From Spirochaetia bacterium (GTDB lineage Bacteria > Spirochaetota > Spirochaetia > Sphaerochaetales > Sphaerochaetaceae), in NCBI GenBank assembly GCA_900769955.1, contig CAAGIP010000249.1, forward strand, positions 1-13,040: a stretch of DNA of 13,040 nucleotides, read 5' to 3'. How positions within the stretch are numbered: the stretch's first letter is position 1; each line of letters opens with the position of its first letter. Of the stretch, positions 1 through 5,074 are shown piece after piece. The notes below the pieces were generated by a model. It worked only from the letters and a program-made list of their open reading frames with translations. It did not search any database and was not told the DNA's origin. The position numbers and the translations under genes are program-made.

Positions 1-702
1 GTCTACGTCGATGCAACAGACAGGTTCCTCGATAAGCTTGCAGGTGTAAGCGATCCTGAAACAAAGAGGAAGATCATCGGCGGTGAATTCATCGAGGTTT
101 TCGCAGAGGAAGCAAGGAAGCTTGACGGAATCGAGTGTCTGGCACAGGGAACTATCTGGCCTGACATTCTTGAAAGCGAGCATGGAATCAAGGCGCACCA
201 CAACGCGGGCGGCCTTCCCGATGACATGAATTTCGAGCTTGTCGAGCCCGTACGCATACTCTTCAAGGATGAGGTAAGACTTGTGGGTAAGGCACTTGGC
301 CTTCCTGATGAGATGGTTTTCCGTCAGCCGTTCCCCGGTCCCGGTCTTGGCGTAAGGTGTCCCGGTGCGATCACAAGGGACAGACTTGAGGCAGTAAGGG
401 AGTCCGATGCGATCCTCCGTGAGGAGTTCGCGAAGAACGGACTTTCCGGAAAGGTATGGCAGTACTTCACGGTCGTTCCCGAGTTCCGCTCAACGGGAAT
501 TAAGGACGGAAAGAGATCCTTCGAGTGGTCAGTCATCATCCGTGCAGTCAACACGACTGATGCGATGACAGCCGAAGTCGAGGACATTCCCTTTGCTCTC
601 ATGAAGCACATCGTGAAGAGAATCACAAGTGAAGTGAAGGGAGTAAACAGAGTGCTCTATGACTTCACTCCTAAACCGACCGGAACGATTGAATTCGAAT
701 GA
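1..702 (+). CDS. guaA: GMP synthase (glutamine-hydrolysing), C-terminal part
   Basis: Partial gene: the first base is already in frame, and 233 residues remain before TGA at 700-702. GuaA amidates XMP to GMP using ATP and glutamine-derived ammonia, the last step of guanine nucleotide synthesis in the cytoplasm. What remains is the end of the ATP-pyrophosphatase domain and the C-terminal dimerisation domain. Visible family motifs are KAHHNAGGLPDDM (about residues 64-76), ELVEPVR followed by FKDEVR, and RQPFPGPGLGVRC (about 106-118). The protein ends in TIEFE, close to the usual TIEWE. The glutaminase domain and the PP-loop lie upstream of the window. I see no frameshift. A strong terminator follows at once, so this is the last gene of its transcript. 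Confidence 0.97.
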   Translation, partial: VYVDATDRFLDKLAGVSDPETKRKIIGGEFIEVFAEEARKLDGIECLAQGTIWPDILESEHGIKAHHNAGGLPDDMNFELVEPVRILFKDEVRLVGKALGLPDEMVFRQPFPGPGLGVRCPGAITRDRLEAVRESDAILREEFAKNGLSGKVWQYFTVVPEFRSTGIKDGKRSFEWSVIIRAVNTTDAMTAEVEDIPFALMKHIVKRITSEVKGVNRVLYDFTPKPTGTIEFE

Positions 703-708
703 TTGATT

Positions 709-746
709 ATGATGGCAGGGCAGATAAATACCTGTCATCATTTTTT
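709..746 (+). terminator. Rho-independent terminator of guaA
   Basis: Arms ATGATGGCAGG (709-719) and CCTGTCATCAT (731-741) form an 11-bp stem with one G-U pair and an 11-nt loop. A T run follows immediately (741-746). It starts seven bases after the guaA stop codon. Confidence 0.92.
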
Positions 747-794
747 ATGGAATCCTGACCGGAAAAACAATAACATAACATAAGTGGAGGAATC

Positions 795-914
795 ATGGCT
801 TACCCAAAACCGTTAACACGGAAATCACTTGACAGAATGTATTCGACTTCCGGCCTTTCCGAAGAAAAGATCACCTTTCTCAGAAACCTTTTTGATGGAG
901 CTGCTACCCTTTAG
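795..914 (+). pseudogene. 39-codon ORF, probably the truncated N-terminus of a longer protein
   Basis: The ORF runs from ATG 795 to TAG 912-914 and encodes 39 residues, starting MAYPKPLTRKSLDRMY and ending NLFDGAATL. A very good ribosome binding site, TGGAGGA (785-791), precedes the ATG, so the start looks real. The peptide is charged and helical and stops abruptly in what looks like a helix. From memory it resembles the N-terminus of conserved hypothetical proteins of a few hundred residues found in anaerobes, where the equivalent text continues with Tyr-Gly. Here TAG GGT stands where TAT/TAC GGT would give Tyr-Gly, which suggests a nonsense mutation plus loss of the rest. The short frame after it has no long continuation. 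A hairpin (arms 903-909 and 914-920) spans the stop codon. The alternative is a genuine small protein. Confidence 0.45.
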
Positions 915-920
915 GGTGGC
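903..920 (+). other. Small hairpin across the stop codon of the short ORF
   Basis: GCTACCC (903-909) pairs with GGGTGGC (914-920) around a TTTA loop, giving 7 bp with one G-U pair. No T run follows, so it is not a standard intrinsic terminator. It may be a chance structure or a remnant of the upstream gene. Confidence 0.35.
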
Positions 921-958
921 GGTAGTTCACGAATTCTGTCATCCGTAACATAAGGATA

Positions 959-967
959 TGGTATAAT
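959..967 (+). promoter_or_regulatory. Extended -10 promoter of the PH-CNB-CNB-dehydrogenase operon
   Basis: TGGTATAAT is a perfect extended -10 box (TGnTATAAT), with the hexamer at 962-967. No good -35 box lies at 16-18 nt, as expected for an extended -10 promoter. Transcription would start near 974, giving a leader of about 20 nt that contains the ribosome binding site AGGAGGG (983-989) before ATG 995. Confidence 0.7.
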
Positions 968-994
968 AACTACTCAGCTGGCAGGAGGGACTAT

Positions 995-1360
995 ATGACG
1001 TTTAAGGTAATATATGGCGATGAGATAAAGGATGATCTTACCTCAGATTACAAAGCAGCAGTGAAATTCAGCGACTTCAGGATCGGGAAGAAGGCTCTCT
1101 ACTTTCCCATATTCCCGCTCGGGGCCAAGTATATCCCGTTATCGGAAATTGAAGGTGCCTGGGTAAGAAAGAGCACGATGTCCATTAAGGGGTGCTGCGC
1201 AGGTCAGATTCCGGTCTTCGTCCTCCATGTTTCCATGAAGGGTGATGAAAGCAGGAACTTCACCTTCGACAGGAAGAAGGATGCCGAGAAGGCGCTTGAG
1301 ACCCTTAAGAATTGCATCCCCGGCTTATGCGATGCTCCGGAGGAGATTAAATGCCAGTAA
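995..1360 (+). CDS. PH-like conserved hypothetical protein
   Basis: A 121-residue soluble protein with no signal peptide or membrane segment. Its strand-rich text and a final amphipathic helix (about residues 94-107) suggest a small PH-like fold. Marked segments are ALYFPIFPLGAKYIPLSEI (34-52), which reads like the beta strands and turn of such domains, the KGCCAGQIPVF stretch with adjacent cysteines 67-68, and NFTFDRKKDAEKALETL (89-104). I recall similar uncharacterised proteins in anaerobic bacteria but know of no function. Start: ATG 995 with AGGAGGG 5 nt upstream, behind an extended -10 promoter. It is the first of four genes; its last 10 bases overlap the next gene, whose ribosome binding site (GGAGGAG, 1339-1345) lies inside this one. 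Four cysteines (67, 68, 107, 112) plus Cys120 could matter for metal or redox chemistry, but this is speculation. Confidence 0.8.
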   Translation: MTFKVIYGDEIKDDLTSDYKAAVKFSDFRIGKKALYFPIFPLGAKYIPLSEIEGAWVRKSTMSIKGCCAGQIPVFVLHVSMKGDESRNFTFDRKKDAEKALETLKNCIPGLCDAPEEIKCQ

Positions 1361-1812
1361 CAGTCAGCTTCAGGAAAGATGATGTCATCTACAGGGAAGA
1401 CAGCTTTGAGATGGCGATGTTCCGTATAGTCAGCGGTTCAGTGGCTGTCTATGCCTGGTATGGACAGGAGACGGAGACAATGCTTGTCGAGCAGGGTGTG
1501 GGTGAGTACTTCGGTCATCTTGACCTTATCGAGGCAATACCGCGTTCAGCGACAATAATTGCAAAGGAAGATGTCGTGCTTGAGAAGATAGAGGGGGATG
1601 AATTCGGAGCTTACCTTTCTGATCACCCGGATGAGAGCATGGTGATCCTCCGCCAGATGAGTGCCCGTCTCAGGGATATCGGGGAAAAGCTCCATGAGGT
1701 TTATCACACAATAGATGAATACATCGCTGAGGATTCAAAACCTCATGATGAGTCGTTCATGGCACGCCTTGCCCGTATCATAAGACTGGGAAAGGGAGCA
1801 AAGGGACTATGA
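1351..1812 (+). CDS. Stand-alone cyclic-nucleotide-binding domain protein 1
   Basis: A 153-residue protein that is almost entirely one CNB (CRP-like) domain. The beta roll covers about residues 6-85, with conserved DDVIY (10-14) and VSGSVAVY (27-34). The phosphate-binding cassette is FGHLDLIEAIPRSAT (54-68). Arg65-Ser66, which hold the cyclic phosphate in the family, are kept. The usual Glu of FGEL, which contacts the ribose, is replaced by His56. A long helix (about 93-125) would be the dimerisation helix. There is no DNA-binding winged helix and no kinase or cyclase domain, so output must go through another protein. It aligns without gaps to the next gene over the cassette, suggesting tandem duplication. 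It overlaps the previous gene by 10 nt and the next by 4 nt (ATGA). Ligand binding (cAMP, cGMP or none) is unknown. Confidence 0.88.
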   Translation: MPVTVSFRKDDVIYREDSFEMAMFRIVSGSVAVYAWYGQETETMLVEQGVGEYFGHLDLIEAIPRSATIIAKEDVVLEKIEGDEFGAYLSDHPDESMVILRQMSARLRDIGEKLHEVYHTIDEYIAEDSKPHDESFMARLARIIRLGKGAKGL

Positions 1813-2273
1813 TAAAGGATGCAGGATACAGAAAGGGTGATGTGATCTACACTCAGGGTGAGAAGGCTGATGAAGTTTTCTTCGTGAAGTATGGCAGCGT
1901 CCATCTCCATGTCGGATACAAAACCGAAGCTGACAAGCTCGTTTCAATTGTTTCGGAAGGAATGGTTTTCGGGGAACTCGGCGTCATCGAGGACAAGCCC
2001 CGTACGATGACTGCCGTTGCCGCTGAGGATACTGTAGTGACAGTAGTGGACAGAGAATCTTTTCCTGACTACATCAGCGAGCATCCCAACAAACTCCTTG
2101 TCGTGATGGAAAGTCTCAGCTTCAGAATCAGGGCCCAGTCCCATAAGCTTGCACGTGCATGCAGGGCAGTTGCCGAGTACACACATGAAAAGGAAAGCTC
2201 AGGTCATGTCAGTCAGGCCCTGATGGATGAGATGAAGCAGCTTGCAGCCAGGAACAGAAGGGGTAAGGCATGA
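1809..2273 (+). CDS. Stand-alone cyclic-nucleotide-binding domain protein 2
   Basis: A 154-residue paralogue of the preceding gene, again one CNB domain with a C-terminal helix and no output domain. Landmarks are KGDVIYTQGEKADEVFFV (9-26), YGSVHLHV (28-35) and the cassette FGELGVIEDKPRTMT (54-68). Here the ribose-contacting Glu56 and Arg65 are both kept, but the usual Ser-Ala after the Arg is Thr-Met. The positions line up with protein 1 without gaps (Glu56/His56, Arg65/Arg65). A long helix (about 95-127) follows, then a charged tail rich in Lys and Arg. It starts within the stop codon of protein 1 and stops within the start codon of the dehydrogenase (ATGA both times), so translation is probably coupled and the products may be made in fixed ratio. 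A heterodimer with protein 1 is an inference. Confidence 0.88.
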   Translation: MIKDAGYRKGDVIYTQGEKADEVFFVKYGSVHLHVGYKTEADKLVSIVSEGMVFGELGVIEDKPRTMTAVAAEDTVVTVVDRESFPDYISEHPNKLLVVMESLSFRIRAQSHKLARACRAVAEYTHEKESSGHVSQALMDEMKQLAARNRRGKA

Positions 2274-3229
2274 AGATCGTCGTGCTTGACGGGAGCGCGG
2301 AAAACCCGGGGGACCTCAGCTGGGATTCAGTAGGTCAGCTTGGAGAACTTACCGTATATGACACTACTCCGGAAGAGGAGATCATCAGCAGGATCGGTGA
2401 TGCCGACATTGTGATAACCAACAAGACTCCGATCACGGAAAAAGTGCTTTATGCATGTCCATCCATTAAGTACATAACCCTGCTTTCAACGGGATACAAC
2501 GTGGTTGATACAGCACGTGCGGCAGCACTGAACATCCCTGTTTCGAACGTTCCCTCCTATGGTACCGACTCCGTCAGCCAGGCTGCCATCGCACTGCTGC
2601 TCGAGCTCTGTCATCATACCGGTCATCATGACAGGGAAGTCCATGAGGGAAGGTGGGAAAGAAGCGGCTCCTGGTGCTTCTGGGACTACCCGATAACGGA
2701 GCTTGCCGGAAAGACGATGGGAATAATTGGCTTCGGCAGAATAGGCCACAGGACCGGTGTCATCGCAAGGGCACTGGGAATGAGGGTGATCGCAAACAGC
2801 AGGAGTGTGAATTCCGAATACGAAAAGGAAGGCTTTTCCTACGTGGACAGAAAAACCCTTTTCAGTGAAAGTGACGTAATCGCACTTCACTGCCCCCTCA
2901 CGGGAGAAACGGAGGGGATGATAAACTCTGATTCAATTACAATGATGAAGGATGGAGTTCTCATCATCAACAACTCCCGCGGGCAGCTCATCGTCGAGGA
3001 AGATCTGGCATCGGCTCTTAATTCAGGAAAGGTCGGCGGTGCCGCCGTGGATGTCGTATCCACTGAGCCGATAAAAGCGGACAATCCGCTGCTGAAAGCA
3101 AAGAACTGCATCATCACACCGCATATGTCGTGGGGTGCAGGCAAAGCCCGGGAAAGAATAATGGAGATCACGGCCGATAACATCAGGGCGTTTATCAAAG
3201 GTGTCCCGCAGAATGTAGTGAACAGGTAA
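2270..3229 (+). CDS. D-isomer-specific 2-hydroxyacid dehydrogenase (hydroxypyruvate/glyoxylate reductase-like)
   Basis: 319 residues, the normal length for the family. It should reduce a 2-oxoacid to a D-2-hydroxyacid (or the reverse) with NAD(P)H in the cytoplasm. The substrate domain is about residues 1-95 and 290-319, with the nucleotide domain between. Visible: LLSTGYNVVD (71-80), the Rossmann loop GFGRIG (154-159), SRG with catalytic Arg237, DVVSTEP with Glu266 and ITPHMSWG with the proton-relay His285. All three catalytic residues are present. The sequence resembles glycerate dehydrogenases/hydroxypyruvate reductases more than PGDH, and there is no ACT domain. After the first Rossmann strand the text reads ANSRS, so NADP preference is possible, but I cannot settle it. 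It is last in the four-gene operon and overlaps the second CNB gene by ATGA. The physiological substrate is unknown; the CNB neighbours suggest signal-dependent control. Confidence 0.93.
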   Translation: MKIVVLDGSAENPGDLSWDSVGQLGELTVYDTTPEEEIISRIGDADIVITNKTPITEKVLYACPSIKYITLLSTGYNVVDTARAAALNIPVSNVPSYGTDSVSQAAIALLLELCHHTGHHDREVHEGRWERSGSWCFWDYPITELAGKTMGIIGFGRIGHRTGVIARALGMRVIANSRSVNSEYEKEGFSYVDRKTLFSESDVIALHCPLTGETEGMINSDSITMMKDGVLIINNSRGQLIVEEDLASALNSGKVGGAAVDVVSTEPIKADNPLLKAKNCIITPHMSWGAGKARERIMEITADNIRAFIKGVPQNVVNR

Positions 3230-3234
3230 TTGCA

Positions 3235-3462
3235 TCACTTCATTTGATTCGAAAAGTCCCTTGAAAAAATTGATAATGCATACTGAAACTCCCTTAGGAA
3301 TACCATGTTAAGAGCGCCATAAAACTTGGTGATTACAATGTCGGAAGATCGGAACAGGTACTGACGCTTCCACTTAACATGGCTTTCCTCCTGCGTACTC
3401 CATGATTCCGGCAGCTCGCAGGAAAAGCATATGCGCTTCAGCCATGAGTGAAAGTATGTCAG
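3235..3462 (-). pseudogene. Start-less reading frame, likely C-terminal remnant of an unrecognised gene
   Basis: Reading the minus strand from just after TAA (complement of 3463-3465), a frame stays open for 75 codons to TGA (complement of 3235-3237). Its text looks like real protein, for example LPESWSTQEESHVKWKRQYL and then ITKFYGALNMVFLREFQYAL, rich in Trp, Tyr, Phe, Lys and Arg, ending SNQMK. There is no ATG before residue Met of ALNMVF and no ribosome binding site, so it is probably the 3' end of a gene whose 5' part is gone. It overlaps the last bases of the SGNH gene in another frame. No gene on the opposite strand explains it as a shadow. I do not recognise the family; a transposase tail is possible. 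The only other thing seen here is a 10-bp inverted repeat. Confidence 0.4.
3303..3382. repeat. 10-bp perfect inverted repeat inside the remnant
   Basis: CCATGTTAAG (3303-3312) and CTTAACATGG (3373-3382) are perfect reverse complements separated by 60 bp. Flanks do not extend the match. It could be coincidence, a regulatory loop or the scar of a mobile element; no target duplication is visible. Confidence 0.4.
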
Positions 3463-4178
3463 TTAAGAGCCTGTAATTTCTCCCTGACTGCAGCTGCAAC
3501 TGCCGCAGCTCCGTCCCTGTTGAGGTGTACGGAATCTGAGATATACCACTCAGGATGGGATGATGTCATTTCATGGATGTCGATGAGCGGAAGACCTTTC
3601 TCTTTTGCAACTTCCCTGATGATGTCAGCTATCTCATCAACTATTTCGGGCTGGATGCGGAAGCTTGTCTCACTCTTTGCCTTATTATCTTTGAAGTATG
3701 CTTTTGCGATCGTGCATAGGATAAATTCACTGTCACCGTAGCTGTCAAGCAGGGCGATGTAATCATTTCTGAAAGCCTTGCTGCCTTTCCAGTTGAAGGG
3801 TTTTGAATCATTGGAGCCCATCATGAATATTACTATTTCCGGCTGAAACTCAAGACTGTCCCTGTATTCCTTACGGTTCACATACGGCTTGTTGGAATCA
3901 GTCTGAACTGATGCTCCGCTTACTCCGTAGTTGTTGACGATGTACCCATCTCCGAGAAGCTCCTGAAGGAGTGCAGGGTAGTTATTCTCACTCCAGTCGG
4001 AAATTCCATAGCCGTAAGTTATGCTGTCGCCCACACAAGCAACCCTGATGCCATCCAGAGCCTCGCTGTAGCTCCGCTTACCGGAGCGCCCCGTGTTGTA
4101 CAGACTGGTGCATGACGTCAAGAGAAAAATGAAAATTACGAAAACAAGAGTCGCGATAATACTGTATTTAGTCTTCAT
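3459..4178 (-). CDS. SGNH/GDSL-family hydrolase, predicted lipoprotein
   Basis: 239 residues when started at the ATG complementary to 4176-4178. SGNH hydrolases are Ser-His-Asp esterases, often deacetylating carbohydrates or cleaving acyl esters. Numbering from this start: a short basic N-terminus, a hydrophobic stretch (about 7-20) and lipobox LTSC with Cys23 give a lipoprotein signal. Block I is CVGDSITYGYG with nucleophile Ser52, block II has Gly88 in NYGVSGAS, block III is GSND with Asn123, and block V is SDSVHL with Asp215 and His218. All catalytic and oxyanion residues are present. An in-frame ATG 60 nt upstream (4238) is rejected: it would put 20 polar residues before the signal, and a strong promoter lies between the two ATGs. 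No Shine-Dalgarno sequence is seen. The gene diverges from the GntR regulator and importer, suggesting a role in preparing an esterified substrate. Substrate unknown. Confidence 0.9.
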   Translation of the reverse strand: MKTKYSIIATLVFVIFIFLLTSCTSLYNTGRSGKRSYSEALDGIRVACVGDSITYGYGISDWSENNYPALLQELLGDGYIVNNYGVSGASVQTDSNKPYVNRKEYRDSLEFQPEIVIFMMGSNDSKPFNWKGSKAFRNDYIALLDSYGDSEFILCTIAKAYFKDNKAKSETSFRIQPEIVDEIADIIREVAKEKGLPLIDIHEMTSSHPEWYISDSVHLNRDGAAAVAAAVREKLQALN

Positions 4179-4188
4179 GATGGCAGAA

Positions 4189-4217
4189 ATGATATATTCA
4201 CGGGAGACGGAAGTCAA
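4189..4217 (-). promoter_or_regulatory. Sigma-70-type promoter of the SGNH gene, nearly leaderless
   Basis: On the minus strand, TTGACT (complement of 4212-4217) and TATCAT (complement of 4189-4194) are separated by exactly 17 nt; each matches the consensus at five of six positions. The start point would be near 4182, only about 4 nt before the ATG at 4178. This explains the missing ribosome binding site and decides the start codon. Confidence 0.65.
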
Positions 4218-4286
4218 AGAGGTGATGCTCTCAATCATGCTGAGGACATTGGTCTGAATAATCAGAATCAGGTCGGAAAATTAAAA

Positions 4287-4316
4287 CTTGTATTCATGTT
4301 GAACCTGAGTTAGACT
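4287..4316 (+). promoter_or_regulatory. Possible promoter and operator of the GntR gene
   Basis: TTGTAT (4288-4293) and TAGACT (4311-4316) have 17-nt spacing but match consensus at only three and four positions. The -35 overlaps CTTGTATTCATG (4287-4298), which matches nine of twelve bases of CTTGTATACTAG, the reverse complement of the importer operator. Autoregulation is therefore plausible. The predicted leader is about 4 nt. Confidence 0.3.
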
Positions 4317-4326
4317 GAATACGCAT

Positions 4327-4995
4327 ATGACGAAGAACAGTCCCCTGATAGAAAATATCATCGAAACCATCACGGAGCGTATTCTTTCCGGTGAATATCC
4401 CGGAGGGTGCAAGCTCTCGGAAAACCTGATTTCAACAGAGTTCAGATGCTCCAGAACACCCGTCAGGGAGGCCTTGAAATGTCTTGAGCAGAACACACTT
4501 GTTGAGATCAAATATAAGTCAGGTACTTATGTTAAAACCTTTTCTGATGAGGAAAACCGAAATATTACCGAAGTAAGGGCATATCTTGAGTCTCTGGCAT
4601 TCAGACTGGCCTGCGAGGCCAATGCCGATACGTCCGTGCTTGAGTCTCATCTTAACAGGATGGAAGAGTTTCTAAGCCTTCCTACCCCTGATTTCACCAG
4701 TTATGGGAAGGCTCATTATGCATTCCATCAGGAAATAGTGCGTCTTTCCGGGAATTCACTGCTCATTACACTCTATGAGAGCATGCATCTTAACAATTCC
4801 ATTGCCCTGATTTACAAGTCCCTCAATGAGGAAGAGATGATATCAACCATCACAGAACATTATACCATATATAATTATCTCAAAAATCATGAAGCGGATG
4901 CAGGTGCGGAATTTATGATCAGGCATCTCTGGAGCAAGCGGGACAGGATCATTTCGGCATCTCAGGACATAAAAAAGCAAAAGCGCAGAAAATAA
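4327..4995 (+). CDS. GntR-family (FadR/FCD subfamily) transcriptional regulator
   Basis: 222 residues, typical for the subfamily. The winged helix covers about residues 5-70, with the recognition-helix signature CSRTPVREAL (41-50) and the wing KSGTYVK (64-70). An all-helical FCD ligand domain follows (about 76-208). Its metal-site residues are FHQEI (His134), EH (His178) and RH (His200). The family's first ligand, normally Asp four residues before the FH histidine, is His130 here. FCD regulators commonly sense sugar acids or small carboxylates and are usually repressors. Start: ATG 4327 is the first start after an in-frame TGA at 4306-4308; no Shine-Dalgarno is visible. The importer promoter begins three bases after the stop codon, and the importer carries two fitting operators, so local regulation is likely. 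The C-terminus is very basic (KKQKRRK). Confidence 0.93.
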   Translation: MTKNSPLIENIIETITERILSGEYPGGCKLSENLISTEFRCSRTPVREALKCLEQNTLVEIKYKSGTYVKTFSDEENRNITEVRAYLESLAFRLACEANADTSVLESHLNRMEEFLSLPTPDFTSYGKAHYAFHQEIVRLSGNSLLITLYESMHLNNSIALIYKSLNEEEMISTITEHYTIYNYLKNHEADAGAEFMIRHLWSKRDRIISASQDIKKQKRRK

Positions 4996-4998
4996 TTG

Positions 4999-5028
4999 TT
5001 GACAGAACTGAAAAACGTAAACTAGTAT
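4999..5028 (+). promoter_or_regulatory. Promoter of the ABC importer operon
   Basis: A perfect TTGACA -35 (4999-5004) is followed after 18 nt by TAGTAT (5023-5028, four of six -10 matches). Transcription would start near 5035. The -10 lies within the first GntR operator, and AAGGAGAG (5062-5069) precedes ATG 5075. Confidence 0.7.
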
Positions 5029-5033
5029 ACAAG
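5022..5033 (+). promoter_or_regulatory. GntR/FCD operator 1
   Basis: CTAGTATACAAG is near-palindromic (reverse complement CTTGTATACTAG) around GTATAC, the kind of core bound by FCD-type GntR regulators. It covers the -10 box, so bound regulator would block RNA polymerase. Confidence 0.6.
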
Positions 5034-5036
5034 TAA

Positions 5037-5048
5037 GTAGTATACAAG
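5037..5048 (+). promoter_or_regulatory. GntR/FCD operator 2
   Basis: GTAGTATACAAG repeats operator 1: the 11-mer TAGTATACAAG occurs at 5023-5033 and 5038-5048, start to start 15 bp. It lies just after the predicted start point. The 15-bp step puts the two sites on partly different helix faces. Confidence 0.58.
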
Positions 5049-5074
5049 ATTCAAAAATCAAAAGGAGAGAATTT

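Noticed and set aside
3448..3741. 97-codon plus-strand ORF
   Set aside because: It is the complement of the well-supported SGNH gene, with no ribosome binding site.
4179..4238. Upstream ATG of the SGNH gene adding 20 residues
   Set aside because: A strong promoter lies inside this stretch and the extension would precede a normal lipoprotein signal.
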